Part shown: positions 1-8,423 of the stretch, in pieces
Layout of the letters: every line of letters starts with the position of its first letter
How positions within the stretch are numbered: position 1 is the stretch's first letter
Origin: Microbacterium sp.
GTDB taxonomy: Bacteria; Actinomycetota; Actinomycetes; Actinomycetales; Microbacteriaceae
Direction: 5' to 3'
DNA: 64,000 nucleotides
Assembly (NCBI RefSeq): GCF_003248605.1
Contig: NZ_QFPF01000003.1
Location: 1 to 64,000 of the forward strand
The notes under the pieces: generated by a model
Told to the model about the DNA's origin: nothing
Database searches by the model: none
The model's input: the letters and a program-made list of their open reading frames with translations, nothing else
Program-made: the position numbers and the translations under genes

Positions 1-784
1 CCTTGGATTTGCGGTCCTCGGCGATGCGCTTCTCCAGCTCTCGCATGGTCTGCTCGAGATCCGCCTCCGGCACCAACCGCGCGAAGATCTCGCGGGCCTC
101 GTCGTAGCGGCCCTTGGCGATGAGGTAGCGCGGGGACTCGGGCATCGTGAAGGCGAGGATGCCGTACACGAGCGCCGGCACGGCCTTGACGAGCAGCATC
201 CATCGCCAGGCCTCGAGACCCAGCCACAGCACCTCGGAAGAGCCGCCCGCGACGCCCGCGAGGAGGGCGTTCGAGAGCAGCGCACCGAAGATGCCGAGCG
301 TGATCGCCAGCTGCTGCAACGACCCGAGCGTGCCGCGGATCTGGCGCGGGGCGACCTCGGCGATGTATGCCGGAGCCACGACGGATGCGATCCCGATGCC
401 GAGGCCTCCGATGAAGCGCCAGACCGTCAGGTCGACGGCGCTGAAGGCGAGGCCGGATCCGATCGCGCTGATGAAGAACAGCACGGCGCCGATCATCATG
501 ACGCGCAGGCGACCCCAGCGGTCGCTGAGCACGCCCGCGAGCACCGCGCCGAGCGCGCAGCCGAGCAGCGCGATCGCCACGACGAACCCGGTGACGACGT
601 CGTTCAGGCCGAACTGGTTCTCGATCGAGTCGACCGCGCCGTTGATGACCGACGAGTCGAAGCCGAACAGGAAGCCGCCCACGGCCGCGGCGATCGAGAG
701 CGCAACGGCCCGTCGCCCGAAGGGACTCTTCATCGAGAACGCATCAGTGGGGATCGTGCCTGTTCTGCTCACGTGCGCCACCAT
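1..784 (-). CDS. Sugar porter family MFS transporter (partial, runs off left edge)
   Basis: Reading leftward from an ATG at 784 gives about 261 residues with no stop before the window edge, so the C-terminal half is missing. The N-terminal half of a sugar:H+ symporter is clear: FGFDSSVINGAV in the first membrane helix, the loop 2-3 motif DRWGR, a PAYIAEVAP segment, and PESPRYL after helix 6, followed by the start of the cytoplasmic loop. These are the sugar-porter signatures of the major facilitator superfamily. The substrate cannot be told from this half; family members carry xylose, arabinose, glucose or inositol. GTG codons at 781 and 772 are alternative starts. The gene is divergent from rsmA with only 38 bp between them, so their promoters must be close or overlapping. 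Confidence 0.85.
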   Translation of the reverse strand, partial: MVAHVSRTGTIPTDAFSMKSPFGRRAVALSIAAAVGGFLFGFDSSVINGAVDSIENQFGLNDVVTGFVVAIALLGCALGAVLAGVLSDRWGRLRVMMIGAVLFFISAIGSGLAFSAVDLTVWRFIGGLGIGIASVVAPAYIAEVAPRQIRGTLGSLQQLAITLGIFGALLSNALLAGVAGGSSEVLWLGLEAWRWMLLVKAVPALVYGILAFTMPESPRYLIAKGRYDEAREIFARLVPEADLEQTMRELEKRIAEDRKSK

Positions 785-810
785 ACTCCGCGCTTCGCGG
801 GCCCTGCCCG

Positions 811-816
811 TAAGGT
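811..816 (+). promoter_or_regulatory. Putative -10 element of rsmA (leaderless type)
   Basis: TAAGGT ends six bases before the rsmA ATG. This fits a -10 hexamer whose transcript begins at or next to the start codon. AAGGTGAAGG could instead act as a ribosome binding site, so both readings are open. Confidence 0.35.
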
Positions 817-822
817 GAAGGC

Positions 823-1674
823 ATGTCGGTGCACCTGCTCGGCGCGACCGAGATCCGCGCCCTCGCGACCGAGCTCGATGTCACCCCGACCAAGAAGCTC
901 GGTCAGAACTTCGTCGTCGACGCCAACACCGTGCGCCGCATCGTGCAGGTGGCACGCGTCGCACGGGGCGACCGCGTCGTCGAGGTGGGGCCGGGGCTCG
1001 GATCCCTGACGCTGGCGATCCTCGAGGCCGAGGCATCCGTCACCGCCGTCGAGATCGACCACCGCCTCGCCGAGCGGCTGCCCGAGACCGCACGCGCCCA
1101 CGGTGTGCCCGAGGGTGCACTGACGGTGGTGGATGCCGACGCCCTGCGCGTGCGGGAGCTTCCGGGCGATCCGGAGGTGCTCGTGGCGAATCTGCCCTAC
1201 AACGTCTCGGTGCCGGTGCTGCTGCACCTGCTCGAGACGTTCCCGCGATTGGAGCGCGGTGTCGTCATGGTGCAGGCCGAGGTCGGGGAGAGGCTCGCGG
1301 CGCCCCCCGGCTCGAAGGTCTACGGGGCACCGAGCGCGAAGGCGGCCTGGTACGGGCCCTGGCGGCTGGCCGGCACCGTCTCGCGGCAGGTGTTCTGGCC
1401 GGTGCCGAACGTGGATTCGGTGCTCGTGGCGTTCGCGCGCGATGCGGAGCCCCGCGGCACGGAGGACGAGCGCCGACGCACGTTCGCGATCATCGACGCG
1501 GCCTTCCAGCAGCGCCGCAAGATGCTGCGCCAGGCGCTCTCGTCGGTGCTCGGCGGCTCCTCCGCCGAAGCATCGGCCGCGCTGGAGGCGGCGGGGGTGG
1601 CCCCCACCGCGCGGGGCGAGGAGCTCGGGGTCGAGGACTACCTGCGCGTCGCCCGTGTCTCTCCCGGTCGCTAG
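823..1674 (+). CDS. rsmA: 16S rRNA (adenine(1518)-N6/adenine(1519)-N6)-dimethyltransferase
   Basis: This 283-residue cytoplasmic enzyme (KsgA) dimethylates two adjacent adenines in the 3' terminal helix of 16S rRNA during late 30S assembly, using S-adenosylmethionine. The family entry motif LGQNFVVD is at residues 26-33, the SAM-binding loop [10 protein letters not shown] at about 54-63, and the catalytic NLPYNV motif at about 123-128. Length is normal for the family. It lies upstream of ispE, a classic actinobacterial pairing, but here an aldo/keto reductase gene separates the two. The ATG at 823 fits the expected N-terminus; the next gene starts only 9 bases after its stop. Confidence 0.96.
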   Translation: MSVHLLGATEIRALATELDVTPTKKLGQNFVVDANTVRRIVQVARVARGDRVVEVGPGLGSLTLAILEAEASVTAVEIDHRLAERLPETARAHGVPEGALTVVDADALRVRELPGDPEVLVANLPYNVSVPVLLHLLETFPRLERGVVMVQAEVGERLAAPPGSKVYGAPSAKAAWYGPWRLAGTVSRQVFWPVPNVDSVLVAFARDAEPRGTEDERRRTFAIIDAAFQQRRKMLRQALSSVLGGSSAEASAALEAAGVAPTARGEELGVEDYLRVARVSPGR

Positions 1675-1677
1675 CCT
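1672..1677 (+). promoter_or_regulatory. Putative -10 element before the aldo/keto reductase
   Basis: TAGCCT overlaps the rsmA stop codon and ends six bases before the GTG at 1684. An internal, possibly leaderless promoter would let this gene be transcribed apart from rsmA. A GGAG lies in the spacer and could serve as ribosome binding site for read-through mRNA. Confidence 0.35.
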
Positions 1678-1683
1678 GGAGCG

Positions 1684-2751
1684 GTGACAGAGAAGCCGCG
1701 CTTTCGCGCAGATGTGAAAGACATCCATCGTCCCTACGCCGCCGCAGCCGACCGCTACGGCGCGACCACATACCGGCAGGTCGGCACGTCGGGCCTGTAT
1801 CTGCCGCCGATCTCCCTCGGACTGTGGTGGAACTTCGGTGACAACATCCCGTTCGACAACCAGCGTGCGCTGCTGAGGCACGCGTTCGACTCGGGGATCA
1901 CCCACTTCGACCTGGCCAACAACTACGGTCCGCCCTACGGATCGGCTGAGACCAACTTCGGGCGCATGATGCGCGAGGACTTCGCGCCCTACCGCGACGA
2001 GATCATCGTCTCGTCGAAGGCGGGCTACGACATGTGGCCCGGCCCGTACGGCGATCTGGGCTCGCGCAAGTACATCCTCGCGAGCGCCGAGCAGTCGCTC
2101 ACGCGCATGGGGCTGGACTACGTCGACCTCTTCTACTCCCACCGGGTGGATGCCGTCACCCCGATCGAGGAGACGATCGGTGCCCTCGACACGCTCGTGC
2201 GGCAGGGCAAGGCCCTGTACGTGGGCATCTCGTCGTACAGCGCAGAGCGCACGGCCGAGGCCGCGGCCGTGGCTCGGTCGCTCGGCACACCCCTGGTCAT
2301 CCACCAGCCCTCGTACTCGATCCTCAACCGCTGGGTGGAGGACTCTCTCACGGGCGTGCTGCGGCAGGAGGGCATGGGCGCCATCGCGTTCACGCCGCTG
2401 GCGCAGGGCCTGCTCACCGACAAGTACCTCGGCGGCGGCCCTGCGGACCGGGCGCAGAAGCGCGGGTCGCTCCCGGACCGTCCGCTCTCGGAAGCCGGGC
2501 TCGCCACCCTCCGCGGCCTGGACGTGATCGCCAAGGAGCGCGGACAGACGCTGGCCCAGATGGCGCTGCAGTGGGTGCTGCGCGACGGGGTCGTCGCCTC
2601 GGCGCTGATCGGGGCATCCCGCCCCGGCCAGCTCGACGAGAACATCGCCGCCCTGTCGGGCCCCGCCTTCGACACCGAGGAGCTGGAGCGCATCGACGCC
2701 CTCGCCGGCACGATCGACGTCGACCTGTGGGCGGACTCGGCGACCACGTGA
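1684..2751 (+). CDS. Aldo/keto reductase, YghZ / L-glyceraldehyde 3-phosphate reductase-like
   Basis: A 355-residue NADPH-dependent aldo/keto reductase of the Shaker-beta-like (AKR14) group. Visible family features are [19 protein letters not shown] at the first strand, the active-site segment [15 protein letters not shown] with the catalytic Asp and Tyr, the Lys in [14 protein letters not shown], and YSHRVD containing the active-site His. The segment [12 protein letters not shown] near the C-terminus is the usual cofactor-phosphate site. E. coli YghZ reduces L-glyceraldehyde 3-phosphate and methylglyoxal; the substrate here is unproven. It starts with GTG at 1684 and its stop overlaps the ispE start by 4 bp (GTGA), so the two are translationally coupled. 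Its place between rsmA and ispE is unusual; a link to isoprenoid precursor supply is only a guess. Confidence 0.88.
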   Translation: MTEKPRFRADVKDIHRPYAAAADRYGATTYRQVGTSGLYLPPISLGLWWNFGDNIPFDNQRALLRHAFDSGITHFDLANNYGPPYGSAETNFGRMMREDFAPYRDEIIVSSKAGYDMWPGPYGDLGSRKYILASAEQSLTRMGLDYVDLFYSHRVDAVTPIEETIGALDTLVRQGKALYVGISSYSAERTAEAAAVARSLGTPLVIHQPSYSILNRWVEDSLTGVLRQEGMGAIAFTPLAQGLLTDKYLGGGPADRAQKRGSLPDRPLSEAGLATLRGLDVIAKERGQTLAQMALQWVLRDGVVASALIGASRPGQLDENIAALSGPAFDTEELERIDALAGTIDVDLWADSATT

Positions 2752-3683
2752 TCCCCCTCGACGACACCCCGCGCGTGCACGTGCGCGCGCCCGGAAAGAT
2801 CAACCTCTTCCTCGAGGTCGGTCAGGTGATGGACGATGGCTACCACGAGCTGGCCACCGCCTTTCAGGCGGTGTCGTTGTACGAGGATGTCTGGGCGAGC
2901 GAATCCGATGACTTCACGGTCGCGGTGCACGGCACCGTCGACACATCGGGCGTGCCGCTGGACGAGCGCAATCTCGCGCTGCGCGCGGCCCAGCTGGTGG
3001 CGCGCGCGACCGAGCAGTCGGGTGGGGTGCACCTCGAGATCCGCAAGGGTGTGCCCGTTGCCGGTGGGATGGGCGGCGGGTCGGCCGATGCCGCGGCGGC
3101 GATCGTCGCGTGCGATGCGCTCTGGGGCACGGGTCTGAGCACATCGCAGATGCACGCGATCGCCGCGAGGCTCGGCGCCGACGTGCCCTTCGCCCTGCAG
3201 GGTGGCACGGCCGTCGGCACCGGCAGGGGCGACGAGCTGAGCCCGGCTCTGGCGCGCGGGCGGTTCGAGTGGGTCTTCGTCGCCGACGCCGGGGGACTGT
3301 CGACCCCCCAGGTCTACACCGAGCTGGATCGCCACCGCGAGCGGCATCGTGTCGACATCGCGCCCGCCGTGCGGCACCCGCTCGTCGATCCCGATGTCCT
3401 GCATGCGCTGCGGGCGGGCGACCCGGTGCGCCTGGCGGCGGTGCTGCGCAATGATCTGCAGGTGGCCGCGTTGAATCTCCGCCCCGAGCTCGCCGACCTG
3501 CTCGATCTCGGCGAGCGCGCGGGGGCGCTGGCCGGCATCGTGTCGGGCTCTGGACCCACCGTGGCGTTCCTGTGCGCCGACAGCGCCGCCGCCCTCGACG
3601 TGCGGGTGGCGCTGTCGGCGACGGGCCACGAGGCCCTGCACGCACACGGCCCCGTGCCCGGGGCGCGGGTCATCCCGGGCTGA
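2748..3683 (+). CDS. ispE: 4-diphosphocytidyl-2-C-methyl-D-erythritol kinase
   Basis: A 311-residue GHMP-family kinase that phosphorylates CDP-methylerythritol, the fourth enzyme of the non-mevalonate (MEP) isoprenoid pathway. Near the N-terminus [11 protein letters not shown] carries the substrate-binding Lys and Asn. The glycine/serine-rich ATP loop [16 protein letters not shown] is at about 103-118, and the third GHMP motif [10 protein letters not shown] is near the C-terminus. The GTG at 2748 overlaps the upstream stop and puts APGKINL at the expected distance from the N-terminus, which supports this start. The open frame extends much further upstream, but that part is the shadow of the aldo/keto reductase. 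It converges on a DUF2254 gene with only 6 bp between stops, so there is no room for a terminator. Confidence 0.95.
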   Translation: MIPLDDTPRVHVRAPGKINLFLEVGQVMDDGYHELATAFQAVSLYEDVWASESDDFTVAVHGTVDTSGVPLDERNLALRAAQLVARATEQSGGVHLEIRKGVPVAGGMGGGSADAAAAIVACDALWGTGLSTSQMHAIAARLGADVPFALQGGTAVGTGRGDELSPALARGRFEWVFVADAGGLSTPQVYTELDRHRERHRVDIAPAVRHPLVDPDVLHALRAGDPVRLAAVLRNDLQVAALNLRPELADLLDLGERAGALAGIVSGSGPTVAFLCADSAAALDVRVALSATGHEALHAHGPVPGARVIPG

Positions 3684-3689
3684 GGGCGA

Positions 3690-4928
3690 TCAGCGGCGCA
3701 TCCACGCCTCGCGCGCCGTGGTGCGCAGCAGGGCGCGGTCGGAGCGCTCGGTGAGAGTTCGGTCGGCCCGTTCGCGGGCTGCCCGGGCGGCTCGGGCGAA
3801 CTCGTCGGCGTGTGCGGGGCAGCTTGCGGCGCACGCGGCGAGCGTCTTCTGCAGCCGCACATGCACCTCGATCATGCCGGCGCCGTCCCGCGCGATCGGG
3901 CGGAAGCCGTCCTCGATCAGATCGCGGATGCCCGGGGCCGGTGCGTGCACCCGATCGCAGGCGTCATCGTCATCGGGCGCCGCCGCGAGCACGGCGAACA
4001 CCCGCTCCAGCGCGCCCAGCACCTCGATCGCCGTGCCCGGGTCGTTCGTCGACGGCGAGAGGGCGCGGCTGGCGATCTCGGCGAGGGCGATCACGCCCAG
4101 GCGCGGGTCCTGCTCGTAGGTGCGATGCGGATCGACCGAGAACGCGCGGCGCAGGGTGCGGCATCCGTCGTCGTCGAGGTCGCCCTCGATGTGTGCGAGA
4201 GGGCGCACATGATCGGCCATGGTGCCCGGGATGGCCGCGACGTGGACGATGAGGTCCTCGGACTCGGCGAGCCGCTGCAGCCTGTCGACGTCGACGGCGG
4301 TGACGTAGCCGATGTCGTCGGCGAACACGGCGCGGGCCCGCGTCGGCACGGGGACCGCGGGGCTGGCGCCGAGGTGGGGCCGCGCGGCGAACGCACGCGC
4401 GGCGCGGGTGGCGGCCTGCTCAACACGATCGATGACATCGGCCATGCGTCCGAACTGGGCCAGATGCGCGATCCAGCGCAGGAGCGTGATCGCGATGATC
4501 GCGATGACGGCGAGCGTGCCGAAGAAGAGCACGGTGCGTCCCTGCTCGGTGTAGTAGCCCGTCGAGAGGGCGACGATGCCGACGATCGAGAACAGGAACG
4601 AGCCGATGAACGTCGACAGGGCGTTCTGCGAGGTGGGGTCGGCGACGAGCAGCTGGGTCGCACGCGGCGTCGCCGTCGTCGTCGCGGCCGAGTACGCCGA
4701 CACCATCGCCGTCAGGGAGAAGGTCGTGACCGCGAGCATCGACGAGGCGATGATCTGCAGGATGCTGTCGACCGAGTTCTGCCCCAGTTCGACCGCCAGC
4801 GCGTCGGGCAGGAAGGGCCCGAGCACCCCCGCGAGCAGCGCGAGGGCGATCGCGGCGAGGCTGAACATCGCGGCCCGGAACCAGATCCGGCGCACCAGCC
4901 TGCCGAGAAAGACACGCCATCCGCGCAC
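3690..4928 (-). CDS. DUF2254 family membrane protein
   Basis: About 412 residues. The N-terminal 170 residues hold about four hydrophobic helices, including FRAAMFSLAAIALALLAGVLGPF, LSTFIGSFLFSIVGIVALSTGYY and VLFFGTLAVIAIIAITLL. Between helices 2 and 3 is the family segment SSMLAVTTFSLTAMVSAYSAATTTATPR. The C-terminal half is soluble and contains ALSPSTNDPGTAIEVLGAL, the best conserved DUF2254 stretch. The family is widespread and has no established function. The frame can be opened from a GTG at 4949, but the GTG at 4928 follows a run of seven G at normal spacing and is preferred. It stands alone between ispE (convergent) and the small Cys-rich gene. Confidence 0.85.
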   Translation of the reverse strand: MRGWRVFLGRLVRRIWFRAAMFSLAAIALALLAGVLGPFLPDALAVELGQNSVDSILQIIASSMLAVTTFSLTAMVSAYSAATTTATPRATQLLVADPTSQNALSTFIGSFLFSIVGIVALSTGYYTEQGRTVLFFGTLAVIAIIAITLLRWIAHLAQFGRMADVIDRVEQAATRAARAFAARPHLGASPAVPVPTRARAVFADDIGYVTAVDVDRLQRLAESEDLIVHVAAIPGTMADHVRPLAHIEGDLDDDGCRTLRRAFSVDPHRTYEQDPRLGVIALAEIASRALSPSTNDPGTAIEVLGALERVFAVLAAAPDDDDACDRVHAPAPGIRDLIEDGFRPIARDGAGMIEVHVRLQKTLAACAASCPAHADEFARAARAARERADRTLTERSDRALLRTTAREAWMRR

Positions 4929-4973
4929 TCGACCACCCCCCCGGCCCACCCTAGCCGCGCCGAGGCGCGACGC

Positions 4974-5132
4974 TCAGCCGAACAGGCGCGCGAACAGCCC
5001 GCGCCTCTCCTCGGCCTCGTGCCCGCGGCAGCGCTGGCCTGCGGGTACGCCGCGCATCACCTGGTCGACGTGCTGACCGCATCCGGCCCAGGTCGTCTTT
5101 CCGCATCGTCTGCATGCCACGGCTCTGCACAT
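4974..5132 (-). CDS. Small Cys-rich protein (52 aa), actinobacterial, function unknown
   Basis: An ATG at 5132 behind a good AAGGAGAG ribosome binding site opens a 52-residue protein that starts MCRAVACRRCGKTTWAGCGQ. Five Cys and two His (C2, C7, C10, C18, H21, C35, H38) suggest a compact zinc-ribbon-like fold or a redox-active thiol protein. The pattern CxxCGKTTWAGCGQHVDQV is, to my knowledge, a recurrent unnamed actinobacterial small protein. It is divergent from the rhodanese lipoprotein, and the 107 bp between them contain a CsoR-like palindrome at 5181. A shared response to persulfide or metal stress is inference. Confidence 0.8.
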   Translation of the reverse strand: MCRAVACRRCGKTTWAGCGQHVDQVMRGVPAGQRCRGHEAEERRGLFARLFG

Positions 5133-5180
5133 GGTCTCTCCTTCAGGTCGTGGTTCAGTCGGACGCCGGTAGCGTAGCAG

Positions 5181-5196
5181 ATACCCCGGGGGGTAT
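5181..5196. promoter_or_regulatory. CsoR/CstR/RcnR-family type operator palindrome
   Basis: ATACCCC and GGGGTAT flank a GG centre, giving a perfect 7-2-7 inverted repeat. ATACCCC-N2-GGGGTAT matches the general operator form of the CsoR superfamily (copper-sensing CsoR, persulfide-sensing CstR, RcnR/FrmR). It overlaps a possible -10 (TATAGT, 5193-5198) for the rhodanese gene starting at 5240, and lies 49 bp upstream of the divergent Cys-rich gene. The repressor itself is not in the window. Given the rhodanese partner, a CstR-like persulfide sensor is the most economical guess. Confidence 0.75.
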
Positions 5197-5239
5197 AGTT
5201 TCGCTTGTATTCTCCGCCCGCTCGACGAAAGGACGACCC

Positions 5240-5605
5240 GTGCGTCGCCTGCTCTCCCTCCTCGCGCTCGTCCTGGGATTCGGTCTCGCCCTCACCGGAT
5301 GCGCGCCGACCGCCGCGCCCGCAGCGCTCGCCGCGGACACCGTGATCATCGACGTACGGACGCCCGAGGAGTTCGCCGCGGGGCACCTCGAAGGAGCCGT
5401 CAACATCGACGTGACGGCATCCGACTTCGATGCCCTCGTCTCGGAGCTGGATGCCGACGGGTCCTACGCGGTCTACTGCCGCACGGGAAACCGCTCCGCT
5501 CAGGCCGTCGAGCGCATGGCCGGTCTGGGATTCGACGACGTCGTCGATCTCGGCTCGCTGGAGGAGGCCGAAGCGGCGACGGACATCACCATCGTCACGG
5601 GCTGA
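5240..5605 (+). CDS. Rhodanese-like domain lipoprotein
   Basis: A 121-residue exported lipoprotein. The N-terminal signal ends in the lipobox LTGC at about residues 19-22. A single rhodanese domain follows: VIIDVRTPEEFAAGHLEGAVNID at the start and active-site loop YCRTGNRSAQAV, whose Cys can carry a persulfide sulfur. Single-domain rhodaneses move sulfane sulfur between thiols; as a lipoprotein it would act on the outer face of the membrane. The frame is open further upstream, but the GTG at 5240 gives a proper signal peptide. The CsoR-like palindrome 44 bp upstream suggests derepression by persulfide or copper. It is likely monocistronic, since DUF427 has its own leader. Confidence 0.88.
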   Translation: MRRLLSLLALVLGFGLALTGCAPTAAPAALAADTVIIDVRTPEEFAAGHLEGAVNIDVTASDFDALVSELDADGSYAVYCRTGNRSAQAVERMAGLGFDDVVDLGSLEEAEAATDITIVTG

Positions 5606-5743
5606 GCCGCGAGGCGGGGCCGCGCGCAGTCGCGGGCGAACGGCACGGACCCTAGCCGTCACCGATTCGTCATGACAACCCCGGCCCCGGTGTCGGCGAG
5701 GGCCTATAGAGTCGGAACCCCGTCCGTCGCCCCAGGAGGAACG

Positions 5744-6046
5744 ATGCGCGCAGTCTGGCGCGATCACGTGATCGCCGAAGCCCCCGAAGAGGATCTCGTC
5801 CGGATCGAGGGCAACTGGTACTTCCCGCCCGCGAGCATCGGCGAGGGTGTGCTCGAGCACAGCCCCACCGCGTACACGTGCTCGTGGAAGGGCGACGCGC
5901 AGTACTTCTCGGTCGTCACCCCCGCGGGCCGCTTCGACGACGGCGCGTGGAGCTACCCCGAGCCGATCCCGTCTTCGCTCGAGCGGGTCGGCACCGACTA
6001 CTCGGGCTACGTCGCGTTCTCGCGCGGCGTCGAGATCGCGGCCTGA
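5744..6046 (+). CDS. DUF427 domain protein
   Basis: A 100-residue single-domain cytoplasmic protein. The ATG at 5744 follows a strong CAGGAGGA site. It matches the DUF427 family (small beta-barrel fold): WRDHVIAEAPEEDLVRIEGNWYFP at the start, then the family core TCSWKGDAQYFSV and the aromatic WSYPEP followed by GYVAFSRGVEI. No biochemical function is established. It sits 49 bp upstream of the osmoprotectant importer genes on the same strand and may share their transcript, but that link is not known to be functional. Confidence 0.85.
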   Translation: MRAVWRDHVIAEAPEEDLVRIEGNWYFPPASIGEGVLEHSPTAYTCSWKGDAQYFSVVTPAGRFDDGAWSYPEPIPSSLERVGTDYSGYVAFSRGVEIAA

Positions 6047-6095
6047 GCGCCGCGACCGCTCACCGAACGCAGCGCCCGACGAGGGGATACCGCCC

Positions 6096-6920
6096 GTGAT
6101 CGAGTTCCGCAACGTATCGAAGGTGTTCCCCGACGGTACGCGCGCCGTCGGGGACTTCAGCCTCGCGATGCCCTCGCACAAGACGACCGTCCTCGTCGGG
6201 TCCTCGGGCTGCGGCAAGACGACGCTGCTGCGCATGATCAACCGCATGGTCGATCCGACCGCGGGTGTCATCGCGATCGACGACGAAGACATCGCCGCCC
6301 GGCCGCCCGTGCAGCTGCGCCGCAGCATCGGGTACGTCATGCAGAACTCGGGCCTGCTGCCGCACTTCACGGTGATCGACAACATCGCGACCGTGCCCGT
6401 GCTCCAGGGCACACCGCGGCGGCAGGCGCGCGAGCGCGCGCGGGAGCTGATGGACACCGTCGGCCTCGATCGCTCGATGGCCGACCGCTACCCGAGCCAG
6501 CTCTCGGGCGGTCAGCAGCAGCGCGTCGGAGTCGCCCGCGGGCTCGCCGCCGACCCCAACATCCTGCTCATGGACGAGCCGTTCGGTGCGGTCGATCCGA
6601 TCGTGCGTGCCGAGCTGCAGGAGGAGTTGCTGCGCCTGCAGCGCGAGATCGGCAAGACGATCGTGTTCGTCACCCACGACATCGACGAGGCGTTCCTGCT
6701 GGGCGATCAGGTCGTGATCCTCGAGAAAGGCGCGGCGATCGCGCAGGTCGGCACGCCCGACGAGATCATCGAGAATCCCGCGAGCGACTTCGTCGCCAGC
6801 TTCATCGGCGCCGACAGGGGCAAGCGCGCGCTGCACCTGCGCGAGACCCCTCGCGGCACGGTCGTCGTCGATGCCGACGGGCGCACGCAGGGTGCGATCG
6901 TGGGGGAGCGCACGGCGTGA
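6096..6920 (+). CDS. opuCA: Osmoprotectant (betaine/choline-type) ABC importer, ATP-binding subunit
   Basis: A 274-residue ATPase of the OpuC/ProV group. Walker A GSSGCGKTT is at about residues 35-43, a Q-loop in VMQNSGLLPHF, the ABC signature LSGGQQQRVGVARGLA, Walker B ILLMDEPFGAVDP and the switch His in VTHD. The sequence between them (RMINRMVDPTAG, GRNIR-like IRRSIGYVMQNSG) is typical of quaternary-amine importers. Unlike ProV/OpuCA of some species, the C-terminus is short and has no pair of CBS domains, so ionic-strength sensing through CBS is not expected. The GTG start at 6096 gives a normal N-terminus. The stop overlaps the next gene by 4 bp. It belongs to the four-gene operon 6096-9338. 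Confidence 0.9.
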   Translation: MIEFRNVSKVFPDGTRAVGDFSLAMPSHKTTVLVGSSGCGKTTLLRMINRMVDPTAGVIAIDDEDIAARPPVQLRRSIGYVMQNSGLLPHFTVIDNIATVPVLQGTPRRQARERARELMDTVGLDRSMADRYPSQLSGGQQQRVGVARGLAADPNILLMDEPFGAVDPIVRAELQEELLRLQREIGKTIVFVTHDIDEAFLLGDQVVILEKGAAIAQVGTPDEIIENPASDFVASFIGADRGKRALHLRETPRGTVVVDADGRTQGAIVGERTA

Positions 6921-7609
6921 ACTGGGTCGTCGAGAACCTCGACCTGATCTGGGAGCTCTCGCTCGACCATCTGCGGCAGGGCGTGCTGCCGATCATCCTC
7001 GGATTCCTCATCGCGATCCCGCTCGGGTGGGTTGCATTCCGTTTCCGGCTGCTGCGCAGCGGCATCATCACGATCATCGGGCTGCTGTACACGATCCCCT
7101 CGCTGGCGCTGCTCATGCTCATGCCGGCGATCTTCGGCTACAGCGCGATCAGCGAGACCAACCTGATCATCGCGCTGACCATCTACGCCCTCGCGATCAT
7201 GGTGCGCTCCGTCTCCGACGGGCTGCAGTCGGTCGACCCGGGCGTGCGACAGGCCTCCACCGCCCTCGGCTACGGTTCCCTGCGGCGTTTCTTCGCCGTC
7301 GAGTTCCCGCTCGCGGGTCCGGTCATCCTCGCGGGACTGCGCGTGACCGCCGTGAGCACCATCTCGCTCGCCACCGTGGGCATCCTGATCGGCGTCACGA
7401 ACCTCGGCTACCTCTTCACCAACGGTCTGCAGCGCCGCATCATCCCCGAGGTCTTCGCGGGGGTGGTGGCCGTCGTGATCATCGCGCTCGTGCTCGACGG
7501 GCTGCTCGTGCTCGCGGGACGCACGCTCATGCCCTGGGCCCGCACACCCGGCAGGCGTGCACGGCGACGGGCGCGCCGCGCCATCGCGGCGACGGAGGTG
7601 ACCGCGTGA
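6917..7609 (+). CDS. opuCB: Osmoprotectant ABC importer, permease subunit 1
   Basis: A 230-residue membrane protein with about five helices and the binding-protein-dependent permease fold. The loop that contacts the ATPase (EAA motif) is GVRQASTALGYGSLRRFFAVEFPLAGPVILAG. It overlaps the genes on both sides by 4 bp (GTGA at 6917 and at 7606), so translation of the two permeases is coupled. The C-terminus is Arg-rich (GRRARRRARRA), which is expected on the cytoplasmic side. The paired-permease arrangement matches OpuCB/OpuCD of betaine/carnitine/choline importers. Confidence 0.88.
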   Translation: MNWVVENLDLIWELSLDHLRQGVLPIILGFLIAIPLGWVAFRFRLLRSGIITIIGLLYTIPSLALLMLMPAIFGYSAISETNLIIALTIYALAIMVRSVSDGLQSVDPGVRQASTALGYGSLRRFFAVEFPLAGPVILAGLRVTAVSTISLATVGILIGVTNLGYLFTNGLQRRIIPEVFAGVVAVVIIALVLDGLLVLAGRTLMPWARTPGRRARRRARRAIAATEVTA

Positions 7610-8367
7610 ACCTCATCGCCGAAGCGTTCGCCTGGATGCTGTCTCCCGAGCGCTGGAGTGGACCCGCGGGCATTCCGGTCGCCCTCGCCCAGCACCTCGG
7701 CTTCACGTTCGTGTCGGTGCTGATCGCCGCCGCGATCGCGGTGCCGGTGGGGTGGGCCATCGGTCACAAGGGCAGGGGACGCGAGATCGCCGTGGCCGTG
7801 TCGGGGGCAGCCCGCGCGGTGCCCTCGTTCGGTCTGCTGATCCTCCTCGTCCTGCTTCTGGGCGTGCTGCAGACCCCGACCGCCGCCGTCATCACCTTCG
7901 TGCTGCTCGGGATCCCCTCGATCCTCGCGGGCGCCTACACCGGGTTCGAGGCGATCGATCGACGCGTCATCGATGCCGGCCGGGCGATGGGCATGACCGA
8001 GTGGCAGATCCTCTGGCGCATCGAGGTTCCGCTCGGGCTGCCGCTGCTCGTGTCGGGCCTGCGCGCCGCGACCCTGCAGATCGTCGCGACCGTGACGATC
8101 GCCGCCTACGTCGGGCTCGGCGGACTCGGGCAGTACATCATCCAGGGCATCCCGCTCCGGCGGTTCGATCAGGTGCTCGCCGGTGCGATCCTCGTCGCCG
8201 TGCTCGCCCTCGTGCTCGATGCCGTGTTCGCGATCCTCGAGCGTGTCGTCGTCCCGCGGGGCGTCGTCGCGGGGCGCGCGGGCGGATCGGGCCCGCGCAC
8301 GCGCCGCCGTCGCGCGCGTGATGAGGCTGCAGCATCCCCCCGCTCGTCGGCACCCGCGCCCGCCTGA
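7606..8367 (+). CDS. opuCD: Osmoprotectant ABC importer, permease subunit 2
   Basis: A 253-residue permease. The native GTG at 7606 follows a GGAGGTG site inside the end of the previous gene; the same frame is open further upstream but only as a shadow. The EAA loop is VIDAGRAMGMTEWQILWRIEVPLGLPLLVSGLRAA. TIAAYVGLGGLGQYIIQGI is a strongly conserved stretch of this permease family. Two permeases, one ATPase and one lipoprotein make a complete importer. The C-terminus has an Arg-rich tail with no recognised domain. Confidence 0.88.
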   Translation: MNLIAEAFAWMLSPERWSGPAGIPVALAQHLGFTFVSVLIAAAIAVPVGWAIGHKGRGREIAVAVSGAARAVPSFGLLILLVLLLGVLQTPTAAVITFVLLGIPSILAGAYTGFEAIDRRVIDAGRAMGMTEWQILWRIEVPLGLPLLVSGLRAATLQIVATVTIAAYVGLGGLGQYIIQGIPLRRFDQVLAGAILVAVLALVLDAVFAILERVVVPRGVVAGRAGGSGPRTRRRRARDEAAASPRSSAPAPA

Positions 8368-8423
8368 CGACGCGCTCATCCCTCAGACCACAGCCCCACC
8401 CACAGAGAGAGAAGAACAGCACC

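Noticed and set aside
769-2304. Long minus-strand open frame over rsmA and the aldo/keto reductase
   Set aside because: It is a G/C-rich shadow: no family resemblance, His/Arg/Gly-rich composition, and both genes on the plus strand are clear.
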